Shown here: in pieces, positions 1 to 6,018 of the stretch
Layout of the letters: each line of letters begins with the position of its first letter
How positions within the stretch are numbered: position 1 is the first letter of the stretch
From: an uncultured Woeseiaceae bacterium
GTDB lineage: Bacteria; Pseudomonadota; Gammaproteobacteria; Steroidobacterales; Woeseiaceae
NCBI GenBank assembly: GCA_945788625.1
Contig: CALZMQ010000045.1
Span: 1-33,797 of the forward strand
Reading direction: 5' to 3'
Length of the DNA: 33,797 bases
Program-made: the position numbers and the translations under genes
Notes under the pieces: generated by a model
Database searches by the model: none
What the model was told of the DNA's origin: nothing
Seen by the model: only the letters and a program-made list of their open reading frames with translations

Positions 1-9
1 TTCTGAATT

Positions 10-85
10 TGGCTCCCCGACCCGGACTCGAACCAGGGACCAATTGATTAACAGTCAATCGCTCTACCAACTGAGCTATCGGGGA
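10..85 (-). tRNA. tRNA-Asn (anticodon GTT)
   Basis: Read on the minus strand, the 7-bp acceptor stem TCCCCGA/TCGGGGA closes a standard cloverleaf. The D arm contains AGCTCAGTTGGTAGAGC, the anticodon loop is CTGTTAA (GTT, decoding AAC/AAU), and the T arm contains GGTTCGAGTCC. The 3' CCA is encoded in the DNA. It lies just downstream of the aminotransferase on the same strand, so it may be transcribed from that gene or from its own promoter. No clear U-tract terminator is visible in the few bases left before the window edge. Confidence 0.97.
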
Positions 86-93
86 ATATCTCG

Positions 94-149
94 GCACCCG
101 GCCATTACGCAATTGGGTGCGGGCCGGGATTTTGGAATAGCACCCGGCC
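94..149. repeat. Short direct and inverted repeats between tRNA-Asn and aminotransferase gene
   Basis: GCACCCGGCC occurs twice (94-103 and 140-149). A perfect 7-bp inverted pair, GGCCGGG/CCCGGCC, lies at 122-128 and 143-149, and a competing pair, GCACCC/GGGTGC, lies at 94-99 and 115-120. Together they could fold alternative hairpins in a transcript running from the aminotransferase gene into the tRNA. No T-run follows, so this is not a normal intrinsic terminator; RNA processing is possible. Confidence 0.4.
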
Positions 150-153
150 GAAG

Positions 154-1338
154 TCAAGCGGCCAGGGCGCGATTTATGCGATTGACTGCCTCTTTCAGTT
201 CTTCCATGGAGCAGGCGAACGACATTCTGATATAGCCCGGGGCGCCGAACGCGGTGCCGGGCACGCAGGCGACGTCCGCGTCGTTCAGTAGCAGTTCGAC
301 AAGCTCGATGTCGCTCGACAGGCTTTTCGCTTCGAGAACGCCCGTCACGCGAGGAAATGCATAAAACGTGCCTTCCCCGTGCCGGCACTCCATGCCGTCG
401 ATATCGTTGAGCGCGGCGACGAAATAGTCGTGGCGCTCCCGGTACGCCGCCGCCATCTCGGCCACCACGCCCTGGTCCCCGTCCAGCGCCGCCTGGGCGG
501 CCGCCTGTGACACGCTGCAGGCGTTGGTCGTGCTCTGGCTCTGGATGGTCTTCATCGCGGAAATCAGCGTCTCCGGACCCGCGGCGTAGCCGATACGCCA
601 GCCCGTCATGGCGTAGGCCTTCGACACACCGTTCGTCGTGACGATCCTGTCCTTCAGCCCAGGACAGGCAGTCGCGAAGCTCACGAACGGCTCGTCCGCC
701 CAGTGGATGTGCTCGTAAATATCGTCCGACACCGTGACCACGTCCGGGTGTGCTTCGAGCACGGCGCCGAGCCCCTGCAGCTCTGCTCGCGTATAGCTGG
801 CGCCGGTCGGGTTGCACGGGCTGTTCAGGAACAGCAAGCGGGTCTTGTCCGAAATAGCTGCCTCGAGTTGCTCCGGGACGATCTTGAAATCCCGCTCGAT
901 ACCCGCGTCGATTACGACCGGGTCCGCCTCGGCAAGCCGCACCATGTCCGGGTACGACACCCAGTAGGGCGCCGGGATGATCGCCTCGTCACCGGGCCCG
1001 AGCAATGCCATGCAGAGATTGAACAGTGCCTGCTTGGCGCCGCAGGTGACCACGATATCGACGGGCTCGTATTCGAGCTGGTTATCACGCACGAGTTTTC
1101 TCTGGATCGCCGCCTTGAGCGCCGCAGTACCGTCAATCGGCGTGTACTTGGTTTGGCCCGCGGCAATGGCCGCTCTTGCCGCCTCTTTGATGTGTTCCGG
1201 CGTATCGAAATCAGGCTCCCCGGCACCGAGGCTGATGATGTCCCGGCCCGCTGCACGCAGTTCTGTCGCGAGTGCCAGCACTGCGCCGGTTGGCGATGGC
1301 TTGACGGCAGCCATGCGTTTGGAAACTGATAAACTCAC
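154..1338 (-). CDS. Class I pyridoxal-phosphate aminotransferase, probable aspartate aminotransferase
   Basis: The 394-residue protein belongs to aminotransferase fold-type I, subgroup Ib/gamma, and probably interconverts aspartate/2-oxoglutarate and oxaloacetate/glutamate in the cytoplasm. Visible motifs are GAGEPDF (38-44), the substrate/PLP motif NSPCNPTG (172-179), the PLP ring-binding Asp in SDDIYEH (near 205) and the Schiff-base lysine K240 in SKAYAMTGWRIGY. The C-terminal YIRMSFA carries the arginine expected to bind the substrate carboxylate. The start is GTG, chosen because GGAGG lies 7 nt before it. The gene diverges from uvrB with very little space between them. Specificity among aspartate, prephenate and aromatic substrates cannot be told from sequence alone. 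Confidence 0.9.
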   Translation of the reverse strand: MSLSVSKRMAAVKPSPTGAVLALATELRAAGRDIISLGAGEPDFDTPEHIKEAARAAIAAGQTKYTPIDGTAALKAAIQRKLVRDNQLEYEPVDIVVTCGAKQALFNLCMALLGPGDEAIIPAPYWVSYPDMVRLAEADPVVIDAGIERDFKIVPEQLEAAISDKTRLLFLNSPCNPTGASYTRAELQGLGAVLEAHPDVVTVSDDIYEHIHWADEPFVSFATACPGLKDRIVTTNGVSKAYAMTGWRIGYAAGPETLISAMKTIQSQSTTNACSVSQAAAQAALDGDQGVVAEMAAAYRERHDYFVAALNDIDGMECRHGEGTFYAFPRVTGVLEAKSLSSDIELVELLLNDADVACVPGTAFGAPGYIRMSFACSMEELKEAVNRINRALAA

Positions 1339-1365
1339 TCGATTGCCTCCGAATTATTGACGCTC

Positions 1366-3423
1366 ATGGTACGCGAATCGAGAGACCTACCCAATACGCA
1401 ATGCGACGATCGGTACCGGCTGACGCTGGTATCCGATTTCGGTCCGGCCGGCGACCAGGGACCGGCAATCGAAGGTCTTGGCGACGGTCTCGACGACGGC
1501 CTTGCACGCCAGACACTGCTCGGGGTCACAGGCTCCGGCAAGACCTTTACGATAGCGAACGTTATCGAGCGCCTGCAGCGCCCGGCCATCATTCTCGCCC
1601 CCAACAAAACGCTGGCCGCACAGCTGTACGGCGAGATGCGCGAGTTTTTCCCGCGCAATTCGGTCGAGTACTTCGTTTCGTATTACGACTATTACCAGCC
1701 CGAAGCGTACGTGCCGAGTTCCGACACCTACATCGAGAAAGACGCGTCCATCAACCAGCACATCGAGCAGATGCGCCTGTCCGCGACCAAGGCGCTCATC
1801 GAGCGGCAGGATGCAATCATCGTCGCAACCGTCTCGGCCATTTACGGACTCGGCGACCCGGAAGCGTACTTCAGCATGGTGTTGCACCTCGTGCGGGGTG
1901 ATCGCATCGACCAGCGCGCGATACTAAGGCGCCTCGCGGAATTGCAGTATCAGCGCAATGAGCTCGACCTGACGCAGGGCACCTATCGCGTTCGCGGCGA
2001 TGTCATCGACGTATTCCCGGCGGAATCGGACCGGGACGCAGTGCGCATTGAACTGTTCGACGACGAGATCGAATCGCTGTCGTACTTTGATCCATTGACG
2101 GGCGAGGTCGTGCGGCGGGTGCCGCGGCTGACGATATTCCCGAAGACCCATTACGTGACGCCCAGGGAACGCCTGCTGGAGGCCTGCGACCATATCAAGG
2201 TCGAACTCCGGGAACGGCTGGAGTACCTAAGAAAGCACGAAAAACTGCTGGAAGCTCAAAGGCTTGAGCAACGAACCTTATTTGATTTAGAGATGATTCG
2301 GGAGCTTGGTTATTGCTCGGGAATCGAGAATTACTCCCGCTACCTGTCCGGGCGCAATGTCGGCGAACCGCCGCCATGCCTGTTCGACTACATTCCCGAC
2401 AACGCCATTCTCGTCATCGATGAGAGTCACGTCACTGTGCCGCAACTCGGGGGCATGTACAAAGGCGATCGATCGCGCAAGGAAACACTGGTGGAATTCG
2501 GCTTCCGCTTGCCGTCGGCCCTGGACAACCGGCCGTTGCGCTTTGATGAGTTCGAGGCGCTGTCGCCACAAACCATTTATGTTTCGGCGACCCCGGGAAA
2601 TTACGAAGCGGAGCACGCGGACAATGTGGTGGAACTGCTCGTACGGCCCACGGGACTGATCGACCCAGCGGTCGAGGTGCGTCCCGCCAGGACCCAGGTC
2701 GATGACGTACTCTCGGAAATAGGGCACCGCGTTGCGGCAGGCGAACGCGTGCTGATCACGACGCTGACCAAGCGCATGGCCGAGGATCTCACCGACTACC
2801 TGCAGGAACACGGCGTGCGTGTACGCTACCTGCATTCGGATATCGGCACGGTCGAGCGCACGGAGATCATTCGCGATCTCAGGCTGGGGGCATTCGACGT
2901 GCTCGTCGGCATCAACCTGTTGCGTGAAGGCCTCGACATGCCGGAAGTGTCGCTGGTCGCGATCCTCGATGCCGACAAGGAAGGGTTCCTGCGCTCGGAC
3001 CGAGCGCTGATCCAGACCATGGGGCGGGCGGCTCGCAACATCAACGGCACGGCCATCCTGTACGCCGACAAAATGACCGGCTCGATGGAGCGCGCCATCG
3101 AGGAGACCAACCGCCGTCGCGAAAAGCAGGTGAGCTACAACGAGACCCACGGTATCAAGCCGGCGACGATCGTCAAAAAGGTCGCCGATATCATGGAATC
3201 GGCCTATCCCGCACCCCGGAAAGGGCGGCGTGCGGTTGCGGACGGCAAGGCGGACTACGAGTCGATGAGCGCGGCGCAGCTCCTGAAACAGGCGGCGAAG
3301 CTCGAAAAGAAGATGCTGAAACACGCCCGCGACCTGGAGTTCGAGGAGGCAGCCAGGCTGCGGGACGAGATTCAGGCCATCCGCGAGATGGGACTGGGCC
3401 TGAACGACCCGAAATCGGGTTAA
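1366..3423 (+). CDS. uvrB: Excinuclease ABC subunit B
   Basis: UvrB is the damage-verifying helicase-like subunit of UvrABC nucleotide excision repair. From the ATG the product is 685 residues. Seen in order: Walker A GVTGSGKT (53-60), the beta-hairpin with YYDYYQPEAYVP (about 106-117), the DESH box (352-355), the motif SATPGNY, helicase motifs V/VI (LREGLDMPE, QTMGRAARN), and a C-terminal UVR coiled-coil motif around FEEAARLRDE that contacts UvrC. The N-terminus is about 15 residues longer than in E. coli. An in-frame TTG at 1357 is also possible, and neither start has a convincing Shine-Dalgarno. Around 2225-2340 codons turn AT-rich (CTA, AGA, TTA) relative to the rest of the gene. The function is certain; the exact start is not. 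Confidence 0.97.
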   Translation: MVRESRDLPNTQCDDRYRLTLVSDFGPAGDQGPAIEGLGDGLDDGLARQTLLGVTGSGKTFTIANVIERLQRPAIILAPNKTLAAQLYGEMREFFPRNSVEYFVSYYDYYQPEAYVPSSDTYIEKDASINQHIEQMRLSATKALIERQDAIIVATVSAIYGLGDPEAYFSMVLHLVRGDRIDQRAILRRLAELQYQRNELDLTQGTYRVRGDVIDVFPAESDRDAVRIELFDDEIESLSYFDPLTGEVVRRVPRLTIFPKTHYVTPRERLLEACDHIKVELRERLEYLRKHEKLLEAQRLEQRTLFDLEMIRELGYCSGIENYSRYLSGRNVGEPPPCLFDYIPDNAILVIDESHVTVPQLGGMYKGDRSRKETLVEFGFRLPSALDNRPLRFDEFEALSPQTIYVSATPGNYEAEHADNVVELLVRPTGLIDPAVEVRPARTQVDDVLSEIGHRVAAGERVLITTLTKRMAEDLTDYLQEHGVRVRYLHSDIGTVERTEIIRDLRLGAFDVLVGINLLREGLDMPEVSLVAILDADKEGFLRSDRALIQTMGRAARNINGTAILYADKMTGSMERAIEETNRRREKQVSYNETHGIKPATIVKKVADIMESAYPAPRKGRRAVADGKADYESMSAAQLLKQAAKLEKKMLKHARDLEFEEAARLRDEIQAIREMGLGLNDPKSG

Positions 3424-3524
3424 AATGCCTTGCAGTAAAGCAGGTGCTTCAGTATCTTACGGCTCCCCTCGATGGAGCCGGCAGCAGACGGTAAAGCGGG
3501 CAACCGCGGGGCCTGCAATCGAAT

Positions 3525-3599
3525 GGGTGATTAGCTCAGGGGTAGAGCGCCACGTTGACATCGTGGAGGTCGGTGGTTCGAGACCACCATCACCCACCA
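3525..3599 (+). tRNA. tRNA-Val (anticodon GAC)
   Basis: A complete cloverleaf has acceptor stem GGGTGAT/ATCACCC, D arm TAGCTCAGGGGTAGAGC, an anticodon stem-loop with loop TTGACAT (GAC, decoding GUC/GUU), and T arm GGTTCGAGACC, with an encoded CCA. It sits between uvrB and infC, where thrS is usual in gammaproteobacteria. Upstream, at 3460-3480, a 7-bp hairpin CGGCTCC/GGAGCCG lacks a T-run; it may be the end of uvrB mRNA or a precursor-processing structure. Confidence 0.97.
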
Positions 3600-3604
3600 A
3601 TTCC

Positions 3605-3660
3605 CCAAGAAATGCCCGATTTTTTTTGGATAAATCGGTGTTTTTCCTGTTGTTTCTTGG
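3605..3660 (+). other. Nested hairpin in tRNA-Val/infC intergenic region
   Basis: An outer perfect 8-bp stem, CCAAGAAA (3605-3612)/TTTCTTGG (3653-3660), encloses an inner perfect 7-bp stem, CCGATTT (3616-3622)/AAATCGG (3632-3638), that is followed by a T-rich run. The inner hairpin plus the T-rich segment could end the tRNA-Val transcript. The outer stem overlaps the -35 of a predicted infC promoter. The stem is AU-rich, so terminator strength is uncertain. Confidence 0.4.
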
Positions 3661-3678
3661 CAACTGGCTATATAGAAT
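3650..3678 (+). promoter_or_regulatory. Possible sigma-70 promoter for the infC operon
   Basis: TTGTTT (3650-3655) and TAGAAT (3673-3678) are separated by 17 bp. The overlapping sequence TATATAGAAT offers alternative -10 registers. A start near 3685 would give a leader of about 70 nt before the infC ATC codon, containing a small hairpin GCGGC/GCCGC. This was identified by eye only. Confidence 0.4.
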
Positions 3679-3756
3679 CGCGGTCCCGTATTGGCTGCGG
3701 CGATTTGCCGCGCGCCGGAGAGGGTCGGGGCATTTCAGTTTCTGGAGGATTTGGGT

Positions 3757-4275
3757 ATCGCAGTTACAAAGCGCGTAAGGCGAAATGACGAAATCGAGGC
3801 CACAGAGGTGCGAGTTATCCGTTCCAATGGCGAACAGGCAGGGGTCATGGGCATCGCCGCGGCGATCGAATTGGCAAAAGATGAGGGACTGGACCTCGTT
3901 GAAGTATCACCCATGGCCGATCCGCCCGTCTGTCGAGTCATGGATTTTGGCAAGTACTTGTTCGAGCAGAACAAGAAGAACCAGTCTGCGAAACGCAAGC
4001 AAAAACAGGTTCATGTAAAAGAGATCAAGTTCCGTCCCGGAACGGACGAGGGCGACTACCAGATCAAGTTGAAAAAACTCGTCCATTTCCTGGAAACGGG
4101 CGACAAGACGAAAGTCACATTGAGATTCAGGGGCCGGGAGATGGCACACAAGGAATTGGGTGCGAATCTGCTGGCCAGGGTGCGGGACGACCTGGAAGAG
4201 TACGGGTCTGTTGAGCAGATGCCGCAGATGGAAGGACGGCAAATGGTCATGGTCATCGCGCCCAAAAAGAAGTAA
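3757..4275 (+). CDS. infC: Translation initiation factor IF-3 (ATC start)
   Basis: IF-3 binds the 30S subunit, blocks premature 50S joining and discriminates against non-standard start codons. The 172-residue product has the IF3-N domain (DLVEVSPMADPPVCRVMDFG), a lysine-rich linker, and the IF3-C domain (KEIKFRPGTDEGDYQIKL, LRFRGREMAHKE, ending VIAPKKK). The chosen start is ATC because GGAGG lies 8 nt upstream and homology begins there; the open frame extends upstream to an ATG at 3691 without homology or ribosome site. A rare AUN start is the known basis of IF-3 autoregulation in E. coli (AUU), so this gene probably limits its own translation. It is the first gene of the infC-rpmI-rplT-pheS-pheT-ihfA block. 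Confidence 0.95.
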   Translation: MAVTKRVRRNDEIEATEVRVIRSNGEQAGVMGIAAAIELAKDEGLDLVEVSPMADPPVCRVMDFGKYLFEQNKKNQSAKRKQKQVHVKEIKFRPGTDEGDYQIKLKKLVHFLETGDKTKVTLRFRGREMAHKELGANLLARVRDDLEEYGSVEQMPQMEGRQMVMVIAPKKK

Positions 4276-4395
4276 GCAGCAGTAAGCAACAGAAAAAGTG
4301 AGTAACAGCCAAACGGTGTGACAACCCGGAGGCTCTACCCGCCTGCAGCGGCCGCAATACCGCGGTACGTAGCACGGCCAATAAGTGAGAACGAC

Positions 4396-4593
4396 ATGTC
4401 GAAGATGAAGACCAACCGGGGCGCCGCCAAGCGCTTCCGCAAGACGGGTAAGGGCGGCTACAAGCGCTCCCAATCCCATCTCAATCACATCCTTACCAAG
4501 AAGAAGTCGAAGCGTAAGCGCCACCTGGGCTCTACGGAGCAGGTTGCCGACGCCGACGTAAAGAGCGTGCGCCGCATGCTCCCTTACAGCTGA
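4396..4593 (+). CDS. rpmI: 50S ribosomal protein L35
   Basis: The 65-residue basic protein begins MSKMKTNRGAAKRF and carries the L35 signature with KTGKGGYKRS and HLGSTEQV. An in-frame codon at 4318 would add 26 unrelated residues, so the ATG at 4396, where homology begins, is preferred; its Shine-Dalgarno (GTGAGA) is weak. The 120-nt gap from infC is rich in short GC inverted repeats. In E. coli, L20 represses rpmI-rplT through an RNA structure here, so a similar role is plausible but not demonstrated by sequence. Confidence 0.96.
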   Translation: MSKMKTNRGAAKRFRKTGKGGYKRSQSHLNHILTKKKSKRKRHLGSTEQVADADVKSVRRMLPYS

Positions 4594-4607
4594 GAGGAGA
4601 TTGAGAA

Positions 4608-4979
4608 ATGGCAAGAGTCAAGAATGGCGTCACCGCCAAGGCACGCCACAAGAAAGTCCTCGGTAAAGCCAAGGGCTACTACGGTGCGCGCAGCAAACTT
4701 TTCAAGACGGCCAAACAGGCTGTCATCAAGGCCGGCCAGTACGCGTATCGCGATCGTCGCCAGCGCAAACGCCAGTTCCGCGCTTTGTGGATCACGCGTA
4801 TCAACGCTGCCGCACGATTGCACGGGTTGTCCTACAGCCGACTGATCAATGGACTGAATCGTGCGGAAATCGAAGTGGATCGCAAGGTCCTCGCCGATAT
4901 CGCCGTTCATGATCCCGAGGCCTTCGGTGCAATTGCCGAGGCTGCTAAAGCCGGTCTCGAGCAGCAGGCCGCCAGCTGA
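4608..4979 (+). CDS. rplT: 50S ribosomal protein L20
   Basis: The 123-residue protein binds 23S rRNA and is needed early in 50S assembly. It has the typical basic N-terminal tail (MARVKNGVTAKARHKKVLG) followed by KGYYGARSKLFKTA and the globular C-terminal half with YSRLINGLNRAEIEVDRK. A good Shine-Dalgarno (GAGGAG) precedes the ATG, 14 nt after rpmI, so the two are cotranscribed. L20 homologues can also repress their own operon. Confidence 0.97.
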   Translation: MARVKNGVTAKARHKKVLGKAKGYYGARSKLFKTAKQAVIKAGQYAYRDRRQRKRQFRALWITRINAAARLHGLSYSRLINGLNRAEIEVDRKVLADIAVHDPEAFGAIAEAAKAGLEQQAAS

Positions 4980-5029
4980 TCTTCGCTTGACTCGCGCGCG
5001 TATTGCGCGCCCGGGTTGGGACATCATCC

Positions 5030-6013
5030 ATGCAGGCACTGAGCGAGCTCATCGATCAAGCCGCCTCTGAAATCGACGCGGCAACCGATCTCGCCGCGCT
5101 TGACGCGGTGCGGGTTTCCTATCTCGGCAAGAAAGGCGAGCTGACCGCGCGGCTGAAGTCCCTGAGTCAGCTCTCCGCCGAGGAACGGCCCGCGGCGGGG
5201 CAGGCGATCAACCGGGCCAAGCAAGCGGTTCAGGCGCGCCTGAATGCGCGCCGTGAAGCGCTCGAAGCGGCAGCACTCGAGGCGAAACTGGCCTCGGACG
5301 CCGTTGACGTGACGCTCCCCGGGCGTGGCACTTCGATTGGCGGTCATCACCCCGTCACGCGGGCGCGGCTTCGCATCGAGAAGATATTCCGCAACGCGGG
5401 TTTCGGCATACGGACCGGGCCGGAAATCGAGGATGATTTCCACAATTTCACGGCGCTGAATATCCCGGAGAATCATCCCGCCCGCGCGATGCACGACACG
5501 TTCTATTTTCCCGGCGGCATGCTGCTGAGAACGCATACCTCTCCGGTGCAGATTCGTTCGATCGCTGCCGAGGGCGTTCCGATCCGCATCGTCGTACCCG
5601 GCCGCGTGTACCGCTGCGATTCGGATCAGACGCACACGCCCATGTTCCACCAGGTGGAAGGCCTCGTGATCGACGAGAACATCAGTTTCGCAAACCTGAA
5701 GGCAGTGCTGCACCAGTTTGTCGAAGCGTTTTTCGAACGCAAGGCGGAGTTGCGATTCCGGCCGTCCTATTTCCCGTTTACGGAGCCTTCGGCAGAAGTC
5801 GACGTGAGCTGGGGTGAGGGTAAATGGCTGGAGATCCTCGGCTGCGGCATGGTGCACCCGAATGTCCTCGAGAGTGCCGGTGTGGATTCCGAAAGATACA
5901 CGGGATACGCATTCGGGATCGGTATCGAACGGCTCGCGATGCTGCGCTACGGCGTCACCGACCTGCGCACGTTTTTCGAGAACGACCTCCGCTTTCTGCA
6001 GCAGTTCAGGTAA
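5030..6013 (+). CDS. pheS: Phenylalanyl-tRNA synthetase alpha subunit
   Basis: This is the catalytic subunit of the alpha2-beta2 class II synthetase that charges tRNA-Phe. The 327-residue length equals that of E. coli PheS. An N-terminal coiled coil (about 1-85) is followed by the class II core: TGPEIEDDFHNFTALNIP, the HTPMFHQVEGLVID motif 2 region, and the C-terminal FGIGIERLAMLRYGVTDLR motif 3. The ATG at 5030 is preferred over the in-frame TTG at 5003 because it matches homologues. The 50-bp gap after rplT contains a 6-bp GC hairpin (GCGCGC/GCGCGC, 4994-5010) without a T-run. It lacks a strong Shine-Dalgarno. Confidence 0.97.
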   Translation: MQALSELIDQAASEIDAATDLAALDAVRVSYLGKKGELTARLKSLSQLSAEERPAAGQAINRAKQAVQARLNARREALEAAALEAKLASDAVDVTLPGRGTSIGGHHPVTRARLRIEKIFRNAGFGIRTGPEIEDDFHNFTALNIPENHPARAMHDTFYFPGGMLLRTHTSPVQIRSIAAEGVPIRIVVPGRVYRCDSDQTHTPMFHQVEGLVIDENISFANLKAVLHQFVEAFFERKAELRFRPSYFPFTEPSAEVDVSWGEGKWLEILGCGMVHPNVLESAGVDSERYTGYAFGIGIERLAMLRYGVTDLRTFFENDLRFLQQFR

Positions 6014-6018
6014 CGCCA

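Noticed and set aside
2287..3324. 345-codon open frame opposite uvrB
   Set aside because: It is a shadow of uvrB, His/Arg-rich with no domain and no ribosome site.
3425..3524. Small gene between uvrB and tRNA-Val
   Set aside because: The open frame runs through the tRNA and has no ribosome site or homology.
4994..5010. Terminator between rplT and pheS
   Set aside because: The GC hairpin has no T-run and lies inside a conserved operon, so at most it is a processing or pausing structure.
5824..6018. N-terminal extension of pheT over the end of pheS
   Set aside because: PheT homology begins at the ATG at 6019 (MKIVESWLREW); the extension is an out-of-frame reading of pheS.
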